Made by a program: the position numbers and the translations under genes. DNA of 51,219 nucleotides from assembly GCA_025800105.1 (NCBI GenBank), contig JAOXSG010000165.1, positions 1 through 51,219 on the forward strand, read 5' to 3'. Positions 9,530 to 18,258 of the stretch are shown in pieces. Position 1 is the first letter of the stretch, and the number at the start of each line of letters is the position of its first letter. The notes beneath the pieces are model-generated. The model was given only the letters and a program-made list of their open reading frames with translations, searched no databases and was not told the origin of the DNA. The stretch is from Cohaesibacter sp. (GTDB taxonomy: Bacteria > Pseudomonadota > Alphaproteobacteria > Rhizobiales > Cohaesibacteraceae).

Positions 9530-10858
9530 ATGATTCCTCGTTATTCCCGTCAAGAGATGGTCGACATCTGGTCCCCGGAATCCAAATTCCGCATCTGGTT
9601 CGAAATTGAAGCCCACGCTTGTGACGCTTTGGCAGATTTGGGCGTCATCCCAAAAGAAGCCGCCAAAACCATCTGGGAAAAGGGCGGCAGCGCCACCTTT
9701 GACATTGACCGCATTGACGAGATTGAGCGCGAAACAAAGCATGACGTGATCGCCTTCCTCACCCATCTGGCAGAAATTGTCGGCGACGATGCCCGCTTTG
9801 TCCATCAGGGCATGACCTCCTCTGACGTGCTGGACACTTGCTTTAATGTGCAATTGGCCCGCGCCGCCGATCTGTTGCTGGACGATATGGACAAGCTGCT
9901 GGACGCCATCAAGCGCCGCGCTATGGAGCATAAAGACACAGTCTGTATTGGCCGCTCCCACGGCATTCATGCCGAGCCGGTCACTTTTGGCCTGAAAATG
10001 GCCGAAGCTTATGCAGAATTTGATCGCTGTAAAAAACGCCTGATCGCTGCCCGCGAAGAAATCGCAACCTGCGCCATTTCCGGTGCGGTTGGCACCTTTG
10101 CCAACATCGACCCTGCCGTTGAAGAACATGTGGCCAAGGCTATGGGCCTGAGCGCAGAACCGGTTTCAACCCAAGTCATTCCCCGCGACCGTCATGCCAT
10201 GTTCTTTGCCACCCTTGGCGTGATCGCCTCTTCCATCGAGCGTGTCGCCACCGAAGTACGCCATTTGCAACGCACCGAAGTGCTGGAAGCAGAAGAATTT
10301 TTCTCCAAGGGCCAAAAAGGCTCATCCGCCATGCCGCACAAGCGCAATCCTGTCCTGACCGAAAACCTGACCGGTCTCGCCCGTATCGTGCGCGGTTTCT
10401 CTATTCCGGCCATGGAAAATGTTGCGCTCTGGCACGAGCGTGATATCTCCCATTCCTCTGTTGAGCGCATGATCGGCCCTGATGCTACCGTGACCCTCGA
10501 CTTTGCGCTGGCCCGCCTGACCGGCGTGATTGACAAGCTGGTCGTCTATCCAGAGCGTATGATGGGCAATATGGACCGTCTGGGCGGCCTTGTTCACTCC
10601 CAGCGTATTTTGCTGGCTCTGACACAGGCAGGCTCCTCTCGCGAAGATGCCTATCGTCTGGTCCAGCGCAATGCCATGAAGGTCTGGGACAGCTATCAGG
10701 TCTCCGGTGCCGCTGGCGTTGATTTCCTGAGCGAATTGCTCAATGACGAGGATGTGCGCAACTATCTCTCAGAAGACGAAATCCGTGATCGCTTCGATCT
10801 TGGCTATCATACCAAAAATGTTGATGTGATCTTCAAGCGCGTCTTTGGCGACGCATGA
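9530..10858 (+). CDS. purB: Adenylosuccinate lyase
   Basis: 442-residue enzyme of the fumarase/aspartase superfamily. It acts twice in purine synthesis, splitting fumarate from SAICAR and from adenylosuccinate. The superfamily signature is seen as SSAMPHKRNP (about residues 265-274), preceded by EAEEFFSKGQKG; the catalytic-loop motif GMTSSDVLDTC lies near 93-103 and RSHGIHAEP near 143-151. The length is that of the bacterial short PurB. The start MIPRYSRQEMVDIW is the conserved alphaproteobacterial N-terminus. First gene of the purine block, although several small genes separate it from purC. Confidence 0.97.
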   Translation: MIPRYSRQEMVDIWSPESKFRIWFEIEAHACDALADLGVIPKEAAKTIWEKGGSATFDIDRIDEIERETKHDVIAFLTHLAEIVGDDARFVHQGMTSSDVLDTCFNVQLARAADLLLDDMDKLLDAIKRRAMEHKDTVCIGRSHGIHAEPVTFGLKMAEAYAEFDRCKKRLIAAREEIATCAISGAVGTFANIDPAVEEHVAKAMGLSAEPVSTQVIPRDRHAMFFATLGVIASSIERVATEVRHLQRTEVLEAEEFFSKGQKGSSAMPHKRNPVLTENLTGLARIVRGFSIPAMENVALWHERDISHSSVERMIGPDATVTLDFALARLTGVIDKLVVYPERMMGNMDRLGGLVHSQRILLALTQAGSSREDAYRLVQRNAMKVWDSYQVSGAAGVDFLSELLNDEDVRNYLSEDEIRDRFDLGYHTKNVDVIFKRVFGDA

Positions 10859-10894
10859 ACGAACCACATAAACTGAAACACAAAGGGTAAGCGC

Positions 10895-11449
10895 ATGAAA
10901 GCGTCTGAAGCAGACATTTTCATCATTCCGGGGCTGGACAATTCCGGCCCCGGTCACTGGCAATCGCGCTGGGAAGACAAGATCAAAACGGCCCGCAGAA
11001 TAGAGCAAGCCGATTGGTCAAACCCTGAGCCGGAAAGCTGGGTCAGCACCATCATACAAGAGGTGGAAAAAGCCAGGCGCCCGGCTGTCTTGGTGGCCCA
11101 TTCCCTTGGTGTTCTTGCCAGCGTCAAAGCCGCTCATGCCATCAAACCCGGCATTGTGAAAGGGGCTTATCTCGTTGGCATGCCCAATGTACAAAGCGAT
11201 AAGCATGTGCCCGCAAATTTGCAAAAATTTGCCCCCATACCGCAAAGCCAACTGCCCTTCCCCTCTATTCTGGTCGCCTCCAGAAACGATCCTTATTGCG
11301 AGTATGAAACCGCAGCCACTTTTGGCCAAAAATGGGGATCATTGGTTGTCGATGCAGGAGAAAGTGGCCATATGAATGAACAAAGCGGCCATGGCCCATG
11401 GCCCGAAGGCTTGATGACCTTTGCCAAATTCATCGCCAAACTGGCGTAA
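10895..11449 (+). CDS. RBBP9/YdeN family alpha/beta hydrolase
   Basis: 184-residue serine hydrolase. The family N-terminus IIPGLDNSGPGHW (residues 10-22) and the triad are visible: Ser70 in AHSLG, Asp132 in SRNDPYC, and His159 in ESGHMN. Proteins of this family (DUF1234/RBBP9) are small cytosolic esterases or peptidases of poorly defined substrate. It starts 36 bases behind purB with AAGGGTAAGCGC before the ATG, so it may be transcribed with purB. A strong terminator follows. No specific role in purine synthesis is known. Confidence 0.85.
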   Translation: MKASEADIFIIPGLDNSGPGHWQSRWEDKIKTARRIEQADWSNPEPESWVSTIIQEVEKARRPAVLVAHSLGVLASVKAAHAIKPGIVKGAYLVGMPNVQSDKHVPANLQKFAPIPQSQLPFPSILVASRNDPYCEYETAATFGQKWGSLVVDAGESGHMNEQSGHGPWPEGLMTFAKFIAKLA

Positions 11450-11473
11450 GGCAAACAGCTTGCTTACAGCAAC

Positions 11474-11511
11474 AAAAAAGCCGGATCCTGCAAAAGGAAC
11501 CGGCTTTTTTT
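11474..11511. terminator. Bidirectional terminator between hydrolase and small membrane protein
   Basis: Long hairpin: AAAAAAGCCGG at 11474-11484 pairs with CCGGCTTTTTT ending at 11510. The stem continues through TCC/GGA past an A-A mismatch, with a 7-base loop. A and T runs on the two sides let it serve both convergent genes. Confidence 0.9.
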
Positions 11512-11550
11512 ATCTGAATGACAGAACAGCCTTCAAACAAATCATAGCCT

Positions 11551-11775
11551 TTAAGCCGTTGCTTGTGGGCCTTTGGTCTTGGCGATCAAATTATTGACTT
11601 TACCAGCCACGAACCAAGAAACCGGCATAGCCAGAACAGCACCACAGACAACAAAAGCAAGAAATTGCTTATAGTCAAAATCCAAAGTACCGGCCATGGT
11701 CAAAGGAACAAGGGCAAAAATACCGGCCATGGTCGGGGCAATGATAATATAAAAAATCGCTGTCAGTTTCAGCAT
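11551..11775 (-). CDS. Small conserved inner-membrane protein (two TM segments)
   Basis: 74-residue protein with two hydrophobic helices (about 5-28 and 38-58), a short polar loop (TLDFDYKQF) and a basic tail (KVNNLIAKTKG). It resembles the small membrane proteins found at this place near purB/purC in many alphaproteobacteria, some of which databases have mislabelled 'CTP synthetase'; this link is from memory of the family. The ATG follows GGAGAAACC. It converges on the hydrolase gene across a shared terminator. Function unknown. Confidence 0.75.
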   Translation of the reverse strand: MLKLTAIFYIIIAPTMAGIFALVPLTMAGTLDFDYKQFLAFVVCGAVLAMPVSWFVAGKVNNLIAKTKGPQATA

Positions 11776-11932
11776 CAGGTTTCTCCCGCAGCAAAGACAG
11801 GCACTCCTTAAAAGCGCCTCTCATAGAGTCTGGTCACTGATGACAGAATGAAAGCTGTGCCAAGACAGCGCGTTGACAGAAATCAAAAAAGACTGCGGCA
11901 TCTTGGCACGTTGCACGCTTGCCCCCAAAAAC

Positions 11933-11966
11933 AAAAAGGCCAGTGCCCAAAAGCACCAGCCTTTTC
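11933..11966 (-). terminator. Terminator after the zeta-subunit gene
   Basis: Read on the minus strand: a stem of GGC plus GTGC pairing with GCAC plus GCC around two mismatches, a TTTTGG loop, then a T-rich run. It lies 35 bases past the zeta gene stop. Confidence 0.75.
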
Positions 11967-12000
11967 AAAATCCTGCACTCACCTGCACTAAAAGCCGGGA

Positions 12001-12324
12001 TCAACCTTCCTTGGCGAGCTGCTCCATAGCAGTGCTCATCAAATCTGTCATCGTACGGCGGATCTGATGCTCGGATTGATCGACATTGCCGTCCTTGAAG
12101 TCAGCCTCGATCTTGCGATACACATCTTCCTCGCCCGGCTCTTCAAAATCGGCACGCACAACAGATTTGGCATACTCTTCTGCCTTATCGCCTTCCAAAC
12201 CCAGTTTCTCAGCAGCCCACAAACCCAACAATTTGTTACGGCGCGCAGTCGCTTTGAAACGCAATTCCTCATCATGCGCAAACTTGGCTTCAAATGCTTC
12301 TTCACGCTTGTCGAAGGTTGTCAT
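12001..12324 (-). CDS. ATPase inhibitor subunit zeta (DUF1476)
   Basis: 107-residue, charged, helical cytosolic protein of the DUF1476 family. In alphaproteobacteria this is the zeta subunit, which inserts into the F1 ATP synthase and blocks ATP hydrolysis (known from Paracoccus). The N-terminus MTTFDKREEAFEAKFAHDEE is the inhibitory, most conserved segment, followed by RNKLLGLWAAEKLGL and a four-helix body. The length matches the family. The ATG follows GAGGAGAAGTTTC. Its place between purB and purC is conserved in Hyphomicrobiales although its function is unrelated to purines. It is transcribed opposite to the pur genes and has its own terminator. Confidence 0.93.
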   Translation of the reverse strand: MTTFDKREEAFEAKFAHDEELRFKATARRNKLLGLWAAEKLGLEGDKAEEYAKSVVRADFEEPGEEDVYRKIEADFKDGNVDQSEHQIRRTMTDLMSTAMEQLAKEG

Positions 12325-12850
12325 GAAACTTCTCCTCGGTCCGGCCGCAGCCTGATACTATCTTCGTTACTTTCTCATATATGATCTGAACCATAAAAGG
12401 CAATAAAACCTTACCCCTTTTTCATCGAACTTTGGTTATCCCAAAGCAAATCAAGCCAAGGCCACCTCTAAAAAAGACAGACAAAGCGAAAAACAGCATC
12501 AAAGCCGACTTTCAAAGCCATCAAGGCCCTTTCGTCCGCTTTTCCCGACCAATGTATTTTATATTGCTGCCTTTTTGCTCACACAAACCAAAAGCCACCA
12601 AAAAAAACTCACCCACCAGACCATTCTGCGATTGTGAATCCTGTCAAGATTCGCTAGACAGCCAGCAACTTGGTACCCTTAAGAGATATGAGAGAAATCT
12701 TTGGCCACTTTGGCGCTATCGCTGGCAAAGCAGCACGGTCTATGCTTTTGCACGTGGTCTTGGTGATTCTCATCCCATCTCTTATGATGCGAACCACAGC
12801 ACATCCATCCCCGCTCTCACTTGAGAGCCTCTAACGAACGGTACGCACAG
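12325..12850. other. Intergenic region before purC
   Basis: About 525 bases between the divergent zeta and purC genes. It must hold both promoters. No repeat, RNA motif or convincing purine riboswitch was seen. The frame open at 12432-12824 has no protein-like composition. Only the 48-codon frame at 12688-12834 is possibly real. Confidence 0.5.
12688..12834 (+). CDS. Possible 48-residue leader or small membrane peptide before purC
   Basis: Short frame from ATG (after AAGAGAT) to TAA, ending 16 bases before the purC start. Residues 1-18 are polar/basic ([18 protein letters not shown]) and residues 19-34 are hydrophobic ([16 protein letters not shown]), like a single membrane helix. It may be a small co-transcribed protein, a leader peptide whose translation is coupled to purC, or chance. 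No homologue is known to me. Confidence is low because a frame this short arises easily. Confidence 0.25.
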   Translation: MREIFGHFGAIAGKAARSMLLHVVLVILIPSLMMRTTAHPSPLSLESL

Positions 12851-13615
12851 ATGAATCGTCGTCGTCGGATCTATGAAGGCAAAGCCAAAATTCTCTATGA
12901 GGGGCCAGAGCCAGGAACCCTGATCGCCCATTTCAAGGATGATGCCACCGCCTTTAACAACAAAAAGCACGAAATTGTTGACGGCAAAGGCGTGCTGAAC
13001 AACCGCATCTCCGAATATATCTTTGACAATCTGAATGCCATTGGCATCCAGACCCACTTCATCAAGCGCCTGAACATGCGCGAGCAATTGATCAAGGAAT
13101 GCGAAATCATTCCGCTGGAAATCATTGTGCGCAATGTCGCCGCTGGCTCCATCGCCAAGCGCCTTGGCCTTGAAGAAGGCACCCAACTGCCCCGCTCCAT
13201 CATTGAATTTTGCTACAAAAATGATGCGCTGGACGATCCAATGGTCTCCGAAGAGCATATCACCGCCTTTGGCTGGGCCTCCCCGCAGGAAATTGACGAT
13301 ATCATGGCCCTTGCCATCCGTATCAATGATTTCCTCTGTGGCATGTTCCGCGCCGTCGGCATTCGTCTGGTCGATTTCAAGATCGAATGTGGCCGCTATT
13401 TCGAAGGCGACACCATGCGCGTTATTCTGGCGGATGAAATTTCTCCTGACAGCTGCCGCCTTTGGGATGTCGAATCCAACGACAAACTGGATAAAGACCG
13501 TTTCCGTCAGGAAATGGGTGGTATGCTGGAAGCCTATCAGGAAGTGGCAAGCCGCCTTGGCATCCACAATATCAATACCGAACATAAGGGCACTGGCCCT
13601 GTTCTGGTCAAATAA
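12851..13615 (+). CDS. purC: Phosphoribosylaminoimidazole-succinocarboxamide (SAICAR) synthase
   Basis: 254 residues, the compact bacterial SAICAR synthetase that joins aspartate to CAIR with ATP. Family landmarks: [14 protein letters not shown] at the N-terminus (ATP-binding lid), [16 protein letters not shown] (about residues 88-103), and the SAICAR signature around [10 protein letters not shown] and [14 protein letters not shown]. The start [13 protein letters not shown] is the standard alphaproteobacterial N-terminus; the longer frame from 12821 is rejected. It is followed by a hairpin terminator and then purS, purQ and purL, so it leads the purine block but may be partly uncoupled from it. 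Confidence 0.97.
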   Translation: MNRRRRIYEGKAKILYEGPEPGTLIAHFKDDATAFNNKKHEIVDGKGVLNNRISEYIFDNLNAIGIQTHFIKRLNMREQLIKECEIIPLEIIVRNVAAGSIAKRLGLEEGTQLPRSIIEFCYKNDALDDPMVSEEHITAFGWASPQEIDDIMALAIRINDFLCGMFRAVGIRLVDFKIECGRYFEGDTMRVILADEISPDSCRLWDVESNDKLDKDRFRQEMGGMLEAYQEVASRLGIHNINTEHKGTGPVLVK

Positions 13616-13623
13616 CCCCAAAA

Positions 13624-13650
13624 GGCAGGAATTTTCCTGCCTTTCCCTTT
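13624..13650 (+). terminator. Terminator/attenuator between purC and purS
   Basis: Perfect 8-bp stem (GGCAGGAA / TTCCTGCC) with a two-base loop at 13624-13641, followed by TTTCCCTTTT. It lies 9 bases past the purC stop and may reduce read-through into purSQL. Confidence 0.7.
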
Positions 13651-13707
13651 TGTCCTCTTGAATACTTTGGGCACAAAGCCCCAACGAGAGAAACAGGATC
13701 GCGACCA

Positions 13708-13947
13708 ATGAAAGCTCGTATCACCGTCACTTTGAAAAACGGCGTTCTGGACCCGCAAGGAAAAGCAATTGAAGGCGCTCTGGGCGCTTTGGGATTTGAT
13801 GGCGTCAATGATGTGCGTCAGGGCAAAGTCATCGATATCGAGCTTGACGAGACCAGCAAAGACAGCGCCCAAGGCAAATTGACCGACATGTGCGAAAAGC
13901 TGCTGGCCAACACCGTTATCGAGAATTATCACATCGATATTCTCTAA
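13708..13947 (+). CDS. purS: Phosphoribosylformylglycinamidine synthase subunit PurS
   Basis: 79-residue small subunit of the three-part FGAM synthase (PurS, PurQ, PurL) found in alphaproteobacteria and Gram-positives. It bridges the glutaminase and the synthase and helps channel ammonia. Family features are KARITVTLKNGVLDPQGKAI at the N-terminus and VRQGKVIDIELD in the middle; the length is typical. CAGGA lies nine bases before the ATG. The order purS - small membrane protein - purQ - purL supports the assignment. Confidence 0.96.
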   Translation: MKARITVTLKNGVLDPQGKAIEGALGALGFDGVNDVRQGKVIDIELDETSKDSAQGKLTDMCEKLLANTVIENYHIDIL

Positions 13948-13972
13948 AGGCTGCGAACAGGCAGGATAAATA

Positions 13973-14125
13973 ATGAGCAAGCAAGACACGGCTCCTTCAC
14001 CGCAAAGACCTTATGATCAAAAGAGCGAAACCGCCAAAGCTATCCGTTTCATGGCAATCAAGGCAGCTATTTTCATTCTGATCCCGGTGATTGCATCCAT
14101 CCTTGCCATTGTCTTTCTTCTTTAA
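13973..14125 (+). CDS. Small membrane protein between purS and purQ
   Basis: 50-residue protein starting at an ATG with CAGGA seven bases upstream and ending 66 bases before purQ. The N-terminal half is polar (MSKQDTAPSPQRPYDQKSE), followed by AKAIRFMAIKAA and one membrane helix to the C-terminus (about residues 32-50, AIFILIPVIASILAIVFLL). A small membrane protein is found at this spot beside FGAM synthase genes in other Hyphomicrobiales, and I recall it as a named 'FGAM synthase-associated small membrane protein' family. Function is unknown; a membrane tether for the synthase is one guess. Conserved place, proper ribosome site and clean helix make it likely real. Confidence 0.8.
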   Translation: MSKQDTAPSPQRPYDQKSETAKAIRFMAIKAAIFILIPVIASILAIVFLL

Positions 14126-14191
14126 CCTGCATCTTAAGGCCATAGCAGCTGACAAGCGCTTGCCACTCCCTTTTCTCTGGATGAGGCTAAT

Positions 14192-14881
14192 ATGAAAACG
14201 TCAATCCTAGTATTTCCCGGCACCAATCGTGAGCATGACATGGCCGCCGCCGTGCGCTCCGTCTCCGGTGACGAGCCAGCCATGGTCTGGCATACAGAAA
14301 CCCAAATCCCACAATCTGATTTGATCATCGTTCCCGGTGGCTTTTCTTATGGCGACTATCTGCGCTCAGGTGCCATTGCAGCGCGCTCTCCTGTCGTCAA
14401 AGATTTGCTGGCCAAGGCAAAAGAAGGCGTCAAAATTCTGGGCGTGTGCAACGGTTTCCAGATCCTTACCGAGACCGGCATCCTGCCCGGTGCCCTGATG
14501 CGCAATGCAGGCCTCAACTTCATTTGCAAGAAAACCCATCTGCGGGTCGAGAATAACGAAACCGACTTCACATGGGCCTATGAAGATGGCCAGACCATTC
14601 TCTGTCCTGTGGCTCATCATGACGGCAATTATTTCGCCGATGATGAAACCCTCGCCATGCTGGAAGGCGATGGCCGGGTTCTGTTTCGCTATGCCGACGA
14701 AAATGGCGAAGTCACACCAGAAGCCAATATCAATGGCTCTCGCAACAATATTGCAGGCATCATGAATGCCCGTGGCACCATTTTGGGCATGATGCCTCAC
14801 CCGGAAAATCTCATTGAAGACCTGCATGGCGGCCTGGATGGCCGTGGCCTGTTTGAAAGCCTGTTGGAGAAGGTGGCATGA
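14192..14881 (+). CDS. purQ: Phosphoribosylformylglycinamidine synthase subunit PurQ (glutaminase)
   Basis: 229-residue class I glutamine amidotransferase that supplies ammonia to PurL. The catalytic triad is visible: Cys86 in LGVCNGFQ, and His203 and Glu205 in MMPHPENL. The glycine-rich segment [17 protein letters not shown] (about 45-61) is also typical. GAGG lies five bases upstream of the ATG. The gene overlaps purL by four bases (ATGA), indicating coupled translation of two subunits of one complex. Confidence 0.97.
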   Translation: MKTSILVFPGTNREHDMAAAVRSVSGDEPAMVWHTETQIPQSDLIIVPGGFSYGDYLRSGAIAARSPVVKDLLAKAKEGVKILGVCNGFQILTETGILPGALMRNAGLNFICKKTHLRVENNETDFTWAYEDGQTILCPVAHHDGNYFADDETLAMLEGDGRVLFRYADENGEVTPEANINGSRNNIAGIMNARGTILGMMPHPENLIEDLHGGLDGRGLFESLLEKVA

Positions 14882-17082
14882 TCCAGAACGAAATCCAGAT
14901 CACCCCGGAACTGATCGCAGAGCATGGCCTGAAACCGGACGAATATAAGCGCATTCTGGAATTGATTGGCCGAGAGCCAACCATCACAGAGCTTGGCATC
15001 TTCTCAGCCATGTGGAACGAGCATTGCTCTTATAAGTCATCCAAAAAATGGCTGCGCACCTTGCCAACCAAAGGCCCCCGCGTTCTGCAAGGCCCTGGCG
15101 AAAATGCCGGTGTGGTCGATATTGATGACGGTCAGGCCATTGTTTTCAAGATGGAAAGCCATAACCACCCATCATACATTGAGCCATATCAGGGCGCGGC
15201 CACCGGTGTTGGCGGCATCCTGCGCGATGTCTTTACCATGGGCGCACGCCCTGTTGCAGCCATGAATGCCCTGCGCTTTGGTCAGCCAGAGCATGAGCGC
15301 ACCCGCCATATTGTCTCAGGCGTTGTTGCGGGCGTTGGCGGCTATGGCAATTGCTTTGGCGTGCCAACCGTTGGCGGTGAGGTTAATTTCCACCCATCAT
15401 ACAATGGCAATTGTCTGGTCAATGCCTTTGCAGCTGGCCTTGCCGATGCCGACAAGATTTTCCTGTCCGAAGCCAAAGGCGTCGGCATGCCCGTCGTCTA
15501 TCTGGGAGCCAAAACCGGCCGCGATGGCGTCGGCGGCGCAACCATGGCCTCTGCCGAATTTGATGACGATTCCGAGGAAAAGCGTCCAACCGTTCAGGTC
15601 GGCGACCCTTTCTCAGAAAAACGCCTGATGGAAGCAACGCTGGAGCTGATGCAAACCGGCGCTGTCATCGCCATTCAGGATATGGGCGCAGCGGGCCTGA
15701 CCTGCTCTGCCGTGGAAATGGGCGCAAAAGGTAATCTCGGCGTTGATCTGGACCTCAACAAGGTGCCATGTCGCGAAGAAAATATGTCCGCCTATGAGAT
15801 GATGCTCTCAGAATCACAAGAGCGCATGTTGATGGTCCTGCACCCGGAAAAACGCGAAGCCGCCGAGGCGGTCTTCCGCAAATGGGAGCTGGATTTTGCC
15901 GAAGTCGGCACAACAACAGATAATCTTCGCTTCCGCATCTATCACAATGGTGAGGAAGTCGCAAACCTGCCGATCAAGGAACTGGGCGACGAAGCCCCCG
16001 AATATGATCGTCCATGGATCGAGACACCAAAGCTTGAAAAGCTCGATAGTGCAAGCATTGAAGCCCCCGCCAACCTACTCGATAGCCTTTATAAAATGGT
16101 TGCCATGCCCGATCTCGCCTCCCGTCGCTGGGTGTGGGAGCAATATGACACCATGATTCAGGGCAACACCAAGCAACGCCCCGGCGGCGATGCCGGTGTT
16201 ATCCGCGTCAATGGCAGCGACAAAAAAGGCCTTGCCTTCTCCGTTGATGTCACCCCGCGCTATTGCAAGGCAGAGCCAATTGAAGGCGGCAAACAAGCCG
16301 TTGCCGAATGCTGGCGCAACCTCAATGCAGTGGGCGCAGAACCCTTGGCCACCACAGACAATCTCAATTTCGGCAATCCAGAAAAGCCGGAAATTATGGG
16401 CCAGTTTGTCGGCTGCATCAAAGGCATTGGTGAGGCTTGCGAGGCATTGGATATGCCAATCGTCTCCGGCAATGTCTCGCTTTATAACGAGACATCCGGC
16501 GAGGCCATTCTGCCGACCCCTGCCATCGGCGCGGTTGGCTTGCTGCCTGATGTCAATATCTCTGTCGGCAATGGCTTTGTTGAAGAAGGCAATGTCATCC
16601 TCCTCATCGGCGATCATGGCCATGAGTTGGGCCAAAGCCTATATTTGCGTGATATTCTGGGCCGCGAAGAAGGCGCCCCGCCTCCCGTTGATCTGGCAAA
16701 AGAAAAAGCCCATGGCGATTTTGTCCGCAATCAGATCCGCGCCGGCAAAATCAATGCCGCCCATGACCTATCTGATGGCGGCCTTGGCGTCGCCATTGCA
16801 GAAATGGGCATGAAATCCGGCCTTGGAGCAGATATTGAACTGCCCGCAGACAATGCCCATATTGCATTTTATGCGGAAGATCAGGCGCGCTATCTCGTCA
16901 CCTGCTCGTCTGAAAAAGCAGAGGAGCTGCTGGCTGATGCGAAAAATGCCGCCATTCCTGCGACAAAACTTGGCTTTGTCACAGGCAAAGACCTAAAAGT
17001 CGTGGGTCATGGCAGCATTTCCATTGCAAAATTGTCTTGCGCACATGAAGATTGGTTCCCAAACTTTATGAACCAGTCTTAA
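14878..17082 (+). CDS. purL: Phosphoribosylformylglycinamidine synthase subunit PurL
   Basis: 734-residue synthase subunit (small PurL type) that uses ATP and PurQ-derived ammonia to turn FGAR into FGAM. Landmarks: [13 protein letters not shown] near residues 43-55, the HNHPS segment with the following [12 protein letters not shown] (about 98-120), [15 protein letters not shown] near 242, and the second ATP-grasp-like AIRS domain from about 440 onwards ([26 protein letters not shown]). The length is standard for a species with a separate PurS. It starts inside the end of purQ; no further purine gene follows. Confidence 0.97.
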   Translation: MIQNEIQITPELIAEHGLKPDEYKRILELIGREPTITELGIFSAMWNEHCSYKSSKKWLRTLPTKGPRVLQGPGENAGVVDIDDGQAIVFKMESHNHPSYIEPYQGAATGVGGILRDVFTMGARPVAAMNALRFGQPEHERTRHIVSGVVAGVGGYGNCFGVPTVGGEVNFHPSYNGNCLVNAFAAGLADADKIFLSEAKGVGMPVVYLGAKTGRDGVGGATMASAEFDDDSEEKRPTVQVGDPFSEKRLMEATLELMQTGAVIAIQDMGAAGLTCSAVEMGAKGNLGVDLDLNKVPCREENMSAYEMMLSESQERMLMVLHPEKREAAEAVFRKWELDFAEVGTTTDNLRFRIYHNGEEVANLPIKELGDEAPEYDRPWIETPKLEKLDSASIEAPANLLDSLYKMVAMPDLASRRWVWEQYDTMIQGNTKQRPGGDAGVIRVNGSDKKGLAFSVDVTPRYCKAEPIEGGKQAVAECWRNLNAVGAEPLATTDNLNFGNPEKPEIMGQFVGCIKGIGEACEALDMPIVSGNVSLYNETSGEAILPTPAIGAVGLLPDVNISVGNGFVEEGNVILLIGDHGHELGQSLYLRDILGREEGAPPPVDLAKEKAHGDFVRNQIRAGKINAAHDLSDGGLGVAIAEMGMKSGLGADIELPADNAHIAFYAEDQARYLVTCSSEKAEELLADAKNAAIPATKLGFVTGKDLKVVGHGSISIAKLSCAHEDWFPNFMNQS

Positions 17083-17224
17083 AGGCCACACGTTTAAAGA
17101 AAACATGGCCTTGAAGGATTGTTGTTATCGGTCAGCCATGCTGACTGACCGATACAATGCTATTCATGCTGCTATGTGGCAAGGACCAGCTTGCCAGTGA
17201 AAAGACAATCTGTAGGAGGCCGCC

Positions 17225-17458
17225 ATGCCGATGGATGCAAGAGAAATTGAAACCCTGATCAAGGAAGCCCTGCCCGATGCCAACATTACCATTCGTGATT
17301 TGGCAGGCGATGGCGACCATTATGCGGCAGAGGTGGTCTCTGAGAGCTTTCGTGGCAAATCCCGCGTGCAACAGCACCAGATGATTTATGAAGCTCTCAA
17401 GGGCAATATGGGCGGCGAATTGCACGCTCTGGCCCTGCAAACATCTGTGCCCGAATAA
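17225..17458 (+). CDS. bolA: BolA family protein
   Basis: 77-residue BolA/IbaG-type protein with a class II KH-like fold. Family features are DLAGDGDHYAAEVVSESFRGKSRVQQH, where the loop His and the C-terminal His (GGELHALAL) are the usual cluster ligands shared with a monothiol glutaredoxin. A strong AGGAGG lies five bases before the ATG; a second Met two codons on is possible. The CGFS glutaredoxin gene follows at once, as in most alphaproteobacteria, consistent with a BolA-Grx [2Fe-2S] complex in iron-sulfur trafficking and iron sensing. Confidence 0.94.
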   Translation: MPMDAREIETLIKEALPDANITIRDLAGDGDHYAAEVVSESFRGKSRVQQHQMIYEALKGNMGGELHALALQTSVPE

Positions 17459-17593
17459 CTTCCCGTATAACCTCACATATATCAAAGGCTCCCCGGCTCT
17501 TTGATGGATAAATGTGACAATTTGACCAAAGGCAAGGCTCCCCCGGCCCGCACGCCCGATGGTCACGCAAAAGAAAACACAAAGGACGGCAAT

Positions 17594-17914
17594 ATGAGCG
17601 ATATCCAAGCCTGGATCGAAAATGAAGTGAAATCCAACGATATTGTGGTTTTCATGAAAGGCACCCCAAGCTTCCCACAATGCGGCTTCTCTGGTCAGGT
17701 CGTACAGATCATGGATTATCTGCAAGTGCCTTACAAAGGCATCAATGTACTGGAATCAGATGATCTGCGTCAGGGCATCAAGGATTTTTCCAACTGGCCA
17801 ACCATCCCGCAACTCTATGTCAAAGGCGAATTTATCGGCGGCTGCGACATCGTACGGGAAATGTTCCAAAATCAGGAATTGCAAGACTTGCTCAATTCCA
17901 AAGTGACGGCCTAA
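17594..17914 (+). CDS. grxD: Monothiol CGFS glutaredoxin (Grx4/GrxD type)
   Basis: 106-residue glutaredoxin with the CGFS active site at residues 30-33 (PQCGFSG), the conserved Lys22 of FMKGTP, the WPTIPQLYVKGEF glutathione-binding segment and GGCDI. Such proteins carry a glutathione-bound [2Fe-2S] cluster shared with BolA and pass it to acceptor proteins. The start MSDIQAWIENEVKSND is the family N-terminus, preceded by AAAGGA; the frame open from 17501 upstream has no family resemblance. It forms a pair with bolA and ends at a strong terminator. Confidence 0.95.
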   Translation: MSDIQAWIENEVKSNDIVVFMKGTPSFPQCGFSGQVVQIMDYLQVPYKGINVLESDDLRQGIKDFSNWPTIPQLYVKGEFIGGCDIVREMFQNQELQDLLNSKVTA

Positions 17915-17938
17915 AACGCAAAAGCATAGAATAAATAC

Positions 17939-17974
17939 AAAAAGCCCGGATCACATCGATCCGGGCTTTTTCTT
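17939..17974 (+). terminator. Strong rho-independent terminator after grxD
   Basis: Perfect 14-bp stem (AAAAAGCCCGGATC at 17939-17952 with its complement at 17958-17971) and a 5-base loop, with T/A runs at the edges. It ends the purine/bolA/grxD block. Confidence 0.93.
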
Positions 17975-17993
17975 GCCATAGAAGAAGACACTT

Positions 17994-18258
17994 ATACCAA
18001 CGGCATGAAAGATTGATCCATGGGATGCCTTTAAATGGTTTACTGACAAGGCATCTTTCGACGGACAATGCCGAGGCAATTTCCTAGAAAGATAACGCCG
18101 CTCAGTGGGCCATTTAAAGGCACCGAAGGCCGGTTTTATTGGCTCACTGGACTGCCTCGCTCTTACTTTATGGTCAATCAGAGCATGACAGCAAAAGCTC
18201 CTTGCCAGAAAACCAATAAAATCCGGTCATATGGGTCAATCTTTCATACCGTTGGTAT
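17994..18258. repeat. 265-bp palindromic MITE-like element with 28-bp terminal inverted repeats
   Basis: The arms at 17994-18021 and 18231-18258 are inverted copies of 28 bases differing at two positions; both begin ATACCAACGG. Inside are further inverted pairs: GCCTTTAAATGG at 18027-18038 with 18110-18121 (perfect), and CCGGTTTTATTGG at 18130-18142 with 18213-18226 (one extra base). The two outer thirds also align loosely with each other when one is inverted. There is no coding capacity. A diverged relative lies at 55-143 and an end fragment at 20684-20695. No clear target-site duplication was found. The right end supplies the stop codon of the next gene. Confidence 0.85.

Noticed and set aside
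12432-12824. 130-codon frame between the zeta and purC genes
   Set aside because: No ribosome site, protein composition typical of random AT-rich sequence, and it overlaps the purC leader in another frame.
13624-13707. A purine riboswitch between purC and purS
   Set aside because: Only a simple terminator hairpin is present; none of the conserved purine-aptamer core was seen.
12782-13708. Minus-strand 308-codon frame over purC
   Set aside because: Antisense to purC, which is unmistakable; no independent support.
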